NCBI GenBank assembly: GCA_028678715.1
Contig: JAJRCY010000065.1
Span: forward strand, 1 to 5,806
Length of the DNA stretch: 5,806 nt
Origin: Methanomicrobiales archaeon
GTDB taxonomy: Archaea > Halobacteriota > Methanomicrobia > Methanomicrobiales > JACTUA01
Direction: 5' to 3'
Shown here: one piece after another, positions 1-5,210 of the stretch
Layout: every line of letters starts with the position of its first letter
How positions within the stretch are numbered: position 1 is the first letter of the stretch
Position numbers and translations under genes: made by a program
The notes under the pieces: generated by a model
The model's input: only the letters and a program-made list of their open reading frames with translations
Database searches by the model: none
What the model was told of the DNA's origin: nothing

Positions 1-308
1 CGGACCGCGAAGTCCAGGTCTTTGACGATATCCAGGTGCACCTCCCGGTGGCACTCCAGCAGGATCTCCCGGACCAGCTCCGTCACCGACTGCCGGGTGA
101 TCTGGGTACCGTCGATGGTCTCGCCGAAGATGTCCTCCCCCGGTTTCGGCTTGCGCACGTCACGGGACATCCGGACCGTTTTATTGATCAGGTAGGCCTG
201 CCCGGTCTCCAGGCTGGTTCCCGTCAGGATGCACTTCGTGGTGGTGTTCCCCATCTCCACCGATGCCACGAGAAAATAGGGTTTCACCTTGTACTCGGGG
301 ATGTGCAT
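1..308 (-). CDS. Methanogenesis marker protein 14, N-terminal part (runs off the left edge)
   Basis: The minus strand is open from ATG at 308-306 to the window edge, giving 102 complete codons. The protein begins MHIPEYKVKPYFLVASVEMG and continues with NTTTKCILTGTSLETG (residues 21-36). VEMGNTTTK looks like the first phosphate-binding loop of an ASKHA-fold (actin/Hsp70-like ATPase) protein, and together with the following INKTVRMSRDVRKPKPGED stretch it matches my memory of the conserved N-terminus of methanogenesis marker 14. That family is found in methanogens; its exact biochemical role is not known to me. Only about the first quarter to third of the usual protein is present. I chose ATG 308 because it lies just ahead of the conserved block. 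GTG at 350 is in frame but would add a proline-rich, unconserved extension. No clear Shine-Dalgarno sequence precedes either start. The gene diverges from the sugar operon. Reading frame very likely; family name from recognition, not a search. Confidence 0.85.
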   Translation of the reverse strand, partial: MHIPEYKVKPYFLVASVEMGNTTTKCILTGTSLETGQAYLINKTVRMSRDVRKPKPGEDIFGETIDGTQITRQSVTELVREILLECHREVHLDIVKDLDFAV

Positions 309-560
309 CCCGGCCCCGTGGGCAATGGAAGGGGGACGGGGGCTTTCCACGATGTGGGGCTGGGGTTTGAAGAAGCGGTCCAAAAAACGGGGGGGCATCC
401 AGTAGCATGTACCTGCCCCAGATCCATAAGGATTTCCCTTTGCCCCCGCCGGCTGGACCATCCATCGCCGGTAATTTGGGAACGGGCGGCTCAGGGCAGG
501 CCAGTCAGGCACCCGGGGTTCTCTGCTCCGGAGCGCCAAGGGGGGAAACCGAGTAAAGGT

Positions 561-631
561 CTATCCTCATACGGGAGAGGGCGAAGGGAGGGGGCAGGGC
601 CCCCTCCCGAACCCACCCCCCTTGAGGATAG
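561..631. repeat. Nested inverted repeats with a strong central hairpin
   Basis: The outer arms CTATCCTCA (561-569) and TGAGGATAG (623-631) are perfect 9-bp reverse complements. Inside them GGGAGGGGGC (586-595) and GCCCCCTCCC (599-608) are perfect 10-bp reverse complements around a 3-base loop. The intervening flanks (G-rich 573-581 and C-rich 612-621) could also pair partly, so the whole 71 bases could fold into one long imperfect stem. It lies between two divergent genes, so it is not in the normal place for a transcription terminator of either neighbour. A regulatory cruciform, a structured small RNA or a mobile-element scar are all possible. The base pairing is read directly; the function is unknown. 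Confidence 0.7.
573..599 (+). promoter_or_regulatory. G-quadruplex-type motif upstream of the sugar operon
   Basis: Five G-runs of at least three bases lie within 27 bases on the plus strand: 573-575, 579-581, 586-588, 590-594 and 597-599, with loops of 3, 4, 1 and 2 bases. This fits the usual G3+N1-7 quadruplex pattern. The last runs also form the left arm and loop of the 586-608 hairpin, so the two structures would be mutually exclusive. The sequence pattern is certain; folding in the cell and any regulatory role are inference. Confidence 0.5.
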
Positions 632-731
632 CCCCTTCAAGTCGGTTCCGGGGCAAGGTCCTCGCCCGCCTGGACAAACAACAGCAATAGGCAAGGGATA
701 ACCCCGGTGGCACCTCTCCTCCCCCGGCTGC

Positions 732-740
732 TATTTAAAT
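732..740 (+). promoter_or_regulatory. Archaeal TATA box for the CDP-sugar operon; near-leaderless transcript predicted
   Basis: TATTTAAAT at 732-740 is the only good archaeal TATA-like element in an otherwise GC-rich region and lies directly upstream of rfbF. Archaeal TATA boxes are usually centred about 26 bases before the transcription start, which puts the start near 762, two or three bases before the ATG at 765. No Shine-Dalgarno sequence sits at a useful distance from that ATG; the nearest purine run (GGGAG at 744-748) is 16 bases away. Both facts support a leaderless message for the first gene. Confidence 0.7.
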
Positions 741-764
741 CCCGGGAGCAAAACCACTTGTACC

Positions 765-1607
765 ATGAACAAGGGGAAGAGGGGCTGCGACGTAGTGATC
801 TTCTGCGGGGGCCGGGGGACCCGGCTCTCCGAATGGACCCGGGAGATGCCCAAACCCCTGATCGAGCTGGGGAAGGCCCCCATTCTCTGGCATATTATGA
901 AAATTTATGAACAGGCCAAGTATCGTAAGTTCATTCTCGCTTTGGGTTATAAAGGAGAGATGATTGAGGATTATTTCCTTCATCGCTATAAATTAACCAA
1001 AGATTTTGAATTGGATACTAAAAATAAAAAAATAACGAATATTTCAGAAAAACCAAGATTCTATAATAATATAGATAACCATCGTGTTTTCGCTAACGAA
1101 GCGTGGAGAATTGCCTTCGTAGAGACCGGCCTGGGAGCCAAGACCGCCACCCGTCTGTTACGGTGCCGAGAGTACATCCACACCAGTCCGTTCATGGTCA
1201 CCTACGGGGACGGGGTCGCGGACATCGACCTCGGGGCGCTCCTGGCCCGGCACCGGCAGCTCAGGAAGGAACACGGGGTCATCGGCACCATCACCATCAC
1301 CCACCCCTACTCCAAGTACGGCATCACCTCCCTCCGGAGCGACCTCGTGGAGCGGTTCCAGGAGAAGCCTCTGATGAACGAGTACATCAACGTGGGATTC
1401 ATGGTGCTGGAGGACGGGATCTTTGACTATATCTCCGAGCGGGAGGATGTGATGTTCGAGGAGACCCTGCAGCAAGTGGCGGCGGACGGGCTCCTCGGGT
1501 ATTACATCCACGACGGATTCTGGCATGCGATGGACACCTACAAGGACTATGGGGACCTGAACCGGATGTGGAAGGAGGGGCCCCAGTGGAAGATATGGAG
1601 CGAGTGA
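765..1607 (+). CDS. rfbF: Glucose-1-phosphate cytidylyltransferase (CDP-glucose pyrophosphorylase)
   Basis: This 280-aa cytosolic enzyme should make CDP-glucose from CTP and glucose-1-phosphate, the first step of CDP-sugar synthesis. In order it shows the nucleotide-binding GGRGTRL (15-21), EMPKPLIELGKAPILWHIMK (27-46) with the lysine of PKP, GYKG (61-64), the metal-site YGDGVAD (147-153), EKP (200-202), NVGFMVLE (209-216) and GFWHAMDT (251-258). WHIMK, YGDGVAD and GFW..MDT are hallmarks of RfbF rather than of the thymidylyltransferase RmlA. Usual length is about 255-260 aa; here there is a short N-terminal extension (MNKGKRGCD) and a few extra residues in the middle. ATG 765 is chosen because of the TATA spacing. 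It is first in a five-gene operon. Oddity: codons for about residues 43-108 are strongly AT-rich, unlike the rest of the gene, yet the frame stays open and conserved motifs continue through it. Confidence 0.94.
   Translation: MNKGKRGCDVVIFCGGRGTRLSEWTREMPKPLIELGKAPILWHIMKIYEQAKYRKFILALGYKGEMIEDYFLHRYKLTKDFELDTKNKKITNISEKPRFYNNIDNHRVFANEAWRIAFVETGLGAKTATRLLRCREYIHTSPFMVTYGDGVADIDLGALLARHRQLRKEHGVIGTITITHPYSKYGITSLRSDLVERFQEKPLMNEYINVGFMVLEDGIFDYISEREDVMFEETLQQVAADGLLGYYIHDGFWHAMDTYKDYGDLNRMWKEGPQWKIWSE
891..1090 (+). other. AT-rich patch inside rfbF, likely recombinant segment
   Basis: From about 891 to 1090 the base composition changes abruptly. A hand count gives 50 G+C in 180 bases (about 28%) over 901-1080, and only 11 in 60 over 1021-1080, against 34 of 60 in 841-900 and 47 of 60 in 1201-1260. 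Codons switch from GC-ending to AAA, AAT, ATA, TTA and TTT. The reading frame is uninterrupted and encodes the GYKG motif and the poorly conserved segment that follows it. The pattern is what homologous exchange with an AT-rich relative would leave. Boundaries are approximate to some ten bases. Confidence 0.8.
1574..1580 (+). promoter_or_regulatory. Ribosome binding site deciding the rfbG start
   Basis: GGAGGGG lies inside the 3' end of rfbF, five bases before GTG 1586. It favours that start over GTG 1568 (which precedes it), ATG 1595 (14 bases after it) and GTG 1604 (the GTGA overlap with the rfbF stop). Confidence 0.6.
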
Positions 1608-2587
1608 AGACCTGGAGAGGGCGGCGGGTCTTTGTCACCGGCGCGACCGGTGTCATCGGCCTCCACCTGACCCGTGCACTGGAGCGGTACGGTGCCGACG
1701 TGACGGTGCTGGTCCGGGACTGGGTGCCCCGGGCCCGCTCTCTTGGTGAATGGCTGGACGGGAAGGGGAATGTCACGGTGGTCCGGGGGGATCTCGCGGA
1801 CCGGGACCTCCTCTCACGGGTCCTGGCCGAGTACGAGACCGAGTTCCTCTTCCACTTGGGTGCCCAGACGATCGTCCGGGCAGGAAACGTCTCACCGGTC
1901 ACCACGTTTGCGGCCAATATCGCCGGCACCTGGAACCTGCTGGAGGCCGCCCGTACCACTGGCATGTACGACGGCGGCCTTTCGGCCATCTGCGTCGCCT
2001 CCTCGGACAAGGCCTACGGCACCGCAGCGACGCTTCCCTACACCGAGAAGATGCCCCTCTGCGGCGAGCACCCCTACGATGTCTCCAAGAGCTGCACCGA
2101 CCTGATCGCCCGGTCGTATGCCGTCACCTACGATCTCCCGGTCTGTATTGCACGGATGGGGAACATCTACGGGCCGGGCGACCTGAACTTCAACCGGATC
2201 ATCCCGGGCACCATCCGGAGCGTCCTTGAGGGGAAGGCCCCCGTGATCCGGAGCGACGGCACGCCGGTGCGGGAGTACTTCTATGTGGCCGATGCCGTGG
2301 ATGCCTACCTGACCATGGCCGAACGCATCGACAGGCCGGGCGTTCGGGGGCAGGCCTTCAACTTCAGCAGTGGCGAGCGGTGCACCGTCCGGGAGGTGGT
2401 GGACCTGATCCTCTCACGGATGGGGAGCCGGTTCAAACCCCGGGTCCTTGCCACCAGTCGGCACGAGATCCAGGAGCAGTACCTCTCCATCGCGAAGGCC
2501 CGGAAAGTGCTGAAGTGGAAGCCCCGGACCCGGCTTGCCGGCGGCCTGGAGGAGACCATTGCCTGGTACCGGGAGGTCCTTGCATGA
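1586..2587 (+). CDS. rfbG: CDP-glucose 4,6-dehydratase-like extended SDR
   Basis: This 333-aa NAD-dependent enzyme should convert CDP-glucose to CDP-4-keto-6-deoxyglucose. It shows the Rossmann motif GATGVIG (19-25), LGAQTIV (91-97), the dehydratase active-site SSDKAYG (139-145) and the catalytic YDVSK (Y164, K168), followed by ARMGNIYGPGD (189-199) and a sugar-binding C-terminal part with REYFYVADAVDAY (229-241). The D-K pair after serine is typical of CDP-glucose 4,6-dehydratases; RmlB-type enzymes have TDE. Compared with classic RfbG (about 355-360 aa) it is short and has GVIG where the classic has GFKGSW, so it is a divergent member. It sits directly after rfbF with a 22-nt overlap at the chosen GTG, which has a good ribosome site; ATG 1595 is the alternative start. 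The stop overlaps the next start as ATGA. Other SDR dehydratases are possible, but the rfbF partner makes CDP-glucose the likely substrate. Confidence 0.88.
   Translation: MEDMERVKTWRGRRVFVTGATGVIGLHLTRALERYGADVTVLVRDWVPRARSLGEWLDGKGNVTVVRGDLADRDLLSRVLAEYETEFLFHLGAQTIVRAGNVSPVTTFAANIAGTWNLLEAARTTGMYDGGLSAICVASSDKAYGTAATLPYTEKMPLCGEHPYDVSKSCTDLIARSYAVTYDLPVCIARMGNIYGPGDLNFNRIIPGTIRSVLEGKAPVIRSDGTPVREYFYVADAVDAYLTMAERIDRPGVRGQAFNFSSGERCTVREVVDLILSRMGSRFKPRVLATSRHEIQEQYLSIAKARKVLKWKPRTRLAGGLEETIAWYREVLA
2571..2577 (+). promoter_or_regulatory. Ribosome binding site of the cupin epimerase gene
   Basis: GGGAGGT lies in the last codons of rfbG, six bases before ATG 2584. It supports the ATGA-overlap start and therefore a 149-aa product, rather than any longer in-frame version starting inside rfbG. 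Confidence 0.6.
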
Positions 2588-3033
2588 TTGAAGGAGTCCA
2601 GATCATACCGCTGCGCACCATCCTTGACGAGCGGGGGATGGTGCGGCACATGCTGAAGAGTACCGACCCCCATTTCCACCGGTTCGGGGAGATCTACTTT
2701 TCCGTGATCTTCCCCGGCGCCATCAAGGCCTGGCACGTGCACCGGAAGATGGAGCTGAACTACGCCGTTGTCGCAGGGAACATCAAGCTGGTGCTCTACG
2801 ACGCGAGGAAGGGCTCCCCCACCCGGGGGGAGATCCAGGAGATCTTCATGGGTGAGGAGAACTATGTGCTGGTCCAGATCCCGCCGCATGTCGTGAACGG
2901 CTTCAAGGCGGTCGGGAACGAGAAGGCCATCGTGGCCAACTGCGCCACCATCCCTCACGATCCCGACGAGATCGAACGGATCGATCCCTTCGACCCGGGG
3001 ATAGGCTACCGGTGGGACATCCGCCACGGGTGA
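2584..3033 (+). CDS. RmlC-type cupin, NDP-4-keto-6-deoxyhexose 3- or 3,5-epimerase family
   Basis: This 149-aa protein belongs to the dTDP-4-dehydrorhamnose 3,5-epimerase superfamily and probably epimerises the 4-keto sugar made by the dehydratase. Visible landmarks are DERG (15-18), FSVIFPGAIKAWHVHRKMEL (39-58) with H51 at the place of the RmlC catalytic histidine, GNIKLVLYDAR (65-75), a beta-barrel segment SPTRGEIQEI (78-87), VQIPPHVVNGF (97-107) and the tail ATIPHDPDEIERIDPFDP (121-138). Classic RmlC is about 180 aa, so this is a short form; RG(L)H is replaced by KAWH. The position of the RmlC catalytic tyrosine (the Y of LYK) appears to be alanine in IVANCAT (A118). The start overlaps the rfbG stop (ATGA) and the next gene follows after 14 bases. 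Membership in the cupin family is firm; substrate CDP-linked by context; stereochemistry is inference. Confidence 0.88.
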   Translation: MIEGVQIIPLRTILDERGMVRHMLKSTDPHFHRFGEIYFSVIFPGAIKAWHVHRKMELNYAVVAGNIKLVLYDARKGSPTRGEIQEIFMGEENYVLVQIPPHVVNGFKAVGNEKAIVANCATIPHDPDEIERIDPFDPGIGYRWDIRHG

Positions 3034-3037
3034 GGAG
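3032..3037 (+). promoter_or_regulatory. Ribosome binding site deciding the start of the second SDR
   Basis: GAGGAG overlaps the stop of the cupin gene and ends ten bases before ATG 3048. The two upstream in-frame GTG codons (3012 and 3030) have no such site, and the N-terminus from ATG 3048 leads straight into the Rossmann strand. Confidence 0.55.
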
Positions 3038-3047
3038 CCGCATCGCC

Positions 3048-4010
3048 ATGGCCGGGATCCGGAGGGTTCTTGTCACCGGCGCCCACGGGTTCATCGGCTC
3101 CCACCTGGCCGCTGCCCTCCTGGACCGGGGATACCAGGTCTCGATCCTGAGACGGGAGGGGTCGGACCTCCGGCGGATCGGGCACCTTCTCGACCGGATC
3201 ACTCCCCTCACCGCCGACCTGCGGGACCCGGAGCAGGTCCAGCGGGCAGTCCGCACCGCATCCCCGGATGCCATCCTCCACCTGGCCGCGTACTATGCGG
3301 TGGAGCATACACCGGACCAGGTCAGCATCATGGTGGATACGAACGTGAAGGGCGCGGTGGCGCTCCTGGATGCGGCCCGCACGGTCGAGATCCCCCTCTT
3401 CGTGAACACCAGCACGTGTACGGTGTACCGGGAGAGGGAGACACCGCGTGCGGAGGCGGACCCCGTGGGACCCCAGAACCTCTACGACCTCACCAAGCTC
3501 CAGGCCGAAGAGGCCTGCCGGTTCTTCCGGGACCGGTTCAGCGTCCCCTCTGTCACGCTCCGCATCTTCCCCCCGTACGGGCCTGGTGACAACGAGCGGA
3601 GGCTCATCCCCTCGGTGATCCGGAAACTCCTTGCCGGTGAGAGCCCGGCCCTCACCACCGGCATGCAGCGATGGGACTTCGTCCACGTGCGGGATATCGT
3701 GGCTGCCTACCTGGCAGTTCTCTCCTCGCCGGAGCAGGCACTCCATGGGGGGGTCTTCAACGTGGCAACCGGGGACCCAAAGACGGTGCGGGAGGTGGTG
3801 GAGCAGGTCCGGACCCTCCTGGGCTCCGGGACAGAACTCCGATGGGGCGCAGTCCCCCACCGGAGGAACGAGATCTGGCTGAACTCCGGCAACCCGGAAA
3901 AGATCCGGACGATGCTGGGCTGGGAGCCCCGGGTCTCCCCTGAGGAAGGACTGCAGGAAACCGTGACATGGTTCCGGGATCACCCGCGGAAACCCGGGGG
4001 AACCGGATGA
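3048..4010 (+). CDS. NAD(P)-dependent epimerase/reductase, extended SDR family
   Basis: This 320-aa protein is probably the 4-keto reductase (or a 4-epimerase) that completes the CDP-6-deoxyhexose. It begins MAGIRRVLVTGAHGFIGSHL, giving the GAHGFIG dinucleotide loop at 11-17, then TADLRD (55-60), ILHLAAYYAVE (76-86), the active-site TSTCTVY (121-127) and YDLTK with Y146 and K150, then RIFPPYGPGD and the conserved WDFVHVRDIVAAYLAV region of sugar-nucleotide SDRs. It lacks the TDE or SDK signature of 4,6-dehydratases, which fits a reductase or epimerase better than a second dehydratase. The length is normal for the family. It follows the cupin gene by 14 bases and its stop overlaps the glycosyltransferase start as ATGA. 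Sequence alone does not fix substrate or direction; the assignment to CDP-4-keto-6-deoxyhexose comes from the operon. Confidence 0.88.
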   Translation: MAGIRRVLVTGAHGFIGSHLAAALLDRGYQVSILRREGSDLRRIGHLLDRITPLTADLRDPEQVQRAVRTASPDAILHLAAYYAVEHTPDQVSIMVDTNVKGAVALLDAARTVEIPLFVNTSTCTVYRERETPRAEADPVGPQNLYDLTKLQAEEACRFFRDRFSVPSVTLRIFPPYGPGDNERRLIPSVIRKLLAGESPALTTGMQRWDFVHVRDIVAAYLAVLSSPEQALHGGVFNVATGDPKTVREVVEQVRTLLGSGTELRWGAVPHRRNEIWLNSGNPEKIRTMLGWEPRVSPEEGLQETVTWFRDHPRKPGGTG

Positions 4011-5047
4011 GCCCCTCACCCGAACCATCCGCAGCTGCCAGCGGCCCCCTCGTCTCCATCTGCATCCCCACCTGGAACCGGGCAGGGATGGTGGGGGACG
4101 CCATCCGGTCCGCCCTGGACCAGACCTACCGGAACCTGGAGATCCTGGTGGTGGACAACGCCTCGACGGACGACACGGAGGCAGTGGTCTCCTCTTTCAC
4201 CGACCCGAGGCTGAAGTACGTCCGGAATGACCGGAACCTGGGCCTCTTCGGGAACTGCAACCGGTGCATCGAGCTCTCCCGGGGGAAGTATATCCATATC
4301 CTCCACTCGGATGACATGATCCCCCCGGAGTTCACCGCCACCTGCGTCCGGTTCCTGGAGGGGCATCCGGAGGTGGCTTTCACGTTCACAGGCGCGGAGG
4401 TGGAGACCGGTGGCACCGTCACCGTCATGGATTATACCGGCAGAACCGAGATCTATCCCCCGCCGGAAGGATTCCGGCGAATCCTGCGGGACCGGAACGT
4501 GGTGGTCTGTCCCTCTGTCGTGGCCTGTCGGGAAGTGTTTTTCAATCACGGGGGTTTTTCCCCGGAGTACCCGTACGCATCGGACCTTGCCCTCTGGCTG
4601 CAGATCAGCCGGTCCCATGCGGTGGCCTTCATCCAGGGGACCCGGATCCGGTACCGGCAGGGGCCCCACTCCGAATCCCACCGGCTCCTCTTTGGCAGCG
4701 CCCTGGGCTACCTGGACGTGCTGCGGATCTACCTTGCCACAAGGGAGGATCTGGGGGCCGAGAAGGACCGGTTCAGGGGTGAAATGAACGCAGCACTGGA
4801 GCGGTTTGCCGGCGACTGCCTCTATGCCGGGTGGACTCGGGGCGGGGGGATGAATCAGGTACCGCCCTCCTTCCTGGCCACGATCGGCAGAGCTGCCCTC
4901 TCACTGGCAGCGGGCGGAACCCTGGGGTTTCGGTTCCGCCGCGCAGGGATCAGGGGCATGCTCTTCCTGCTGCCCGCAGCTTCACGGGTGCCGGGACTCA
5001 AGCGCTTGGTCAGCCTCCTCCGCCCGCACCGGGAATCGCTCTACTGA
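4007..5047 (+). CDS. Family 2 glycosyltransferase (GT-A fold)
   Basis: This 346-aa enzyme probably transfers the sugar made by the four upstream genes to a glycan or lipid-linked acceptor at the inner face of the membrane. It shows the GT2 start LVSICIPTWNR (15-25), the QTYRNLEILVVDNASTDDT segment (39-57), a donor-binding RNDRNLGLFGNCN (73-85), the DxD-like metal site HSDD (100-103) and SDLALWLQI (192-200), the usual acidic/tryptophan region of GT2 acceptor sites. The N-terminus (2-13) is low-complexity Ser/Pro/Ala. The C-terminal 60 residues are rich in hydrophobic and arginine residues (GMLFLLPAASRVPG, 317-330), perhaps a membrane-binding amphipathic part; there is no clear transmembrane helix. 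I chose ATG 4007 for its ATGA overlap with the upstream stop, a pattern also seen before the cupin gene. ATG 3968 would add 13 unconserved residues. Acceptor and linkage cannot be told. Confidence 0.92.
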   Translation: MSPSPEPSAAASGPLVSICIPTWNRAGMVGDAIRSALDQTYRNLEILVVDNASTDDTEAVVSSFTDPRLKYVRNDRNLGLFGNCNRCIELSRGKYIHILHSDDMIPPEFTATCVRFLEGHPEVAFTFTGAEVETGGTVTVMDYTGRTEIYPPPEGFRRILRDRNVVVCPSVVACREVFFNHGGFSPEYPYASDLALWLQISRSHAVAFIQGTRIRYRQGPHSESHRLLFGSALGYLDVLRIYLATREDLGAEKDRFRGEMNAALERFAGDCLYAGWTRGGGMNQVPPSFLATIGRAALSLAAGGTLGFRFRRAGIRGMLFLLPAASRVPGLKRLVSLLRPHRESLY

Positions 5048-5210
5048 CCGGCATGCTCGCCGGCCTCCCGCAGGATCCTGATGGCTTTTCCGCTGTACTT
5101 CCGCCCGGCTGCCCGATCCCGGAGCACTCTAGGAACGCCCGGCAGACCCCATCACCGGTGCAGAGGGAGCCGTCGGATCCCGCCATTTCGACGAAGGCAT
5201 GATAGGGGCG
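5041..5210 (-). pseudogene. Possible decayed small gene, frameshifted, family unknown
   Basis: Two minus-strand frames read like one protein broken by a one-base shift. From 5210 down to about 5124 one frame gives HAFVEMAGSDG then SLCTGDGVCRAFLEC. From about 5122 down to a TAG at 5043-5041 the neighbouring frame gives RDRAAGRKYSGK then AIRILREAGEHAG. Both stretches have GC-rich third positions and a natural residue mix, and both stop being protein-like on the far side of the junction near 5120-5130. The first frame is closed by TGA at 5213-5211, so any start must be internal (ATG 5186) or already lost. I do not recognise the family. Chance open frames in GC-rich DNA are a serious alternative. 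Confidence 0.28.

Larger units (their letters stand above)
309..764. other. Divergent intergenic region, G/C-run rich, no convincing gene
   Basis: This 456-base stretch separates the marker 14 gene from the nucleotide-sugar operon, so it must hold the control regions of both. Reading frames cross it on both strands, but their translations are proline/glycine/arginine-rich, match no family I know, and are mostly tails of shadow frames. It holds several G or C runs (for example seven G at 389-395 and six G at 540-545), a G-quadruplex-type motif (573-599), a perfect hairpin (586-608) inside a 9-bp inverted repeat (561-569 with 623-631), and the operon TATA box at 732-740. I saw no tRNA-like T-arm and no clear TATA box for the minus-strand gene. 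The structured part could be a small RNA or a regulatory element. Confidence 0.75.

Noticed and set aside
510..545. Possible tRNA T-arm around GGGGTTCTCTGCTCCGG
   Set aside because: The TTCNA core is not met (TTCTC) and no acceptor, D or anticodon arms can be drawn around it.
586..608. GC hairpin as an intrinsic terminator
   Set aside because: No T-run follows on either strand, and it lies between divergent genes with no transcript known to end there.
36..701. Long plus-strand open frame of 221 codons across the left end
   Set aside because: Its first 90 codons are the antisense of the marker 14 gene, and the rest is Pro/Gly/Arg-rich with no motif; it reflects high GC.
309..764. CRISPR array or tandem repeats in the intergenic region
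   Set aside because: There are G and C runs and inverted repeats, but no regularly spaced direct repeats.
1568..1585. Upstream GTG 1568 as start of rfbG
   Set aside because: It would precede the good ribosome site at 1574-1580, lengthen the overlap with rfbF, and add only unconserved residues.
3968..4006. ATG 3968 as start of the glycosyltransferase
   Set aside because: The added 13 residues are unlike GT2 N-termini, and ATG 4007 gives the ATGA overlap also seen at the cupin start. Not fully excluded.
3006..4028. Minus-strand open frame of 340 codons opposite the second SDR gene
   Set aside because: It lies wholly opposite a well-supported gene with Rossmann and YxxxK motifs; its translation shows no domain and is rich in Pro, Gly, Arg and His.
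4016..4681. Minus-strand open frame of 221 codons opposite the glycosyltransferase gene
   Set aside because: The plus strand carries clear GT2 motifs in order; the antisense translation has no recognisable feature.
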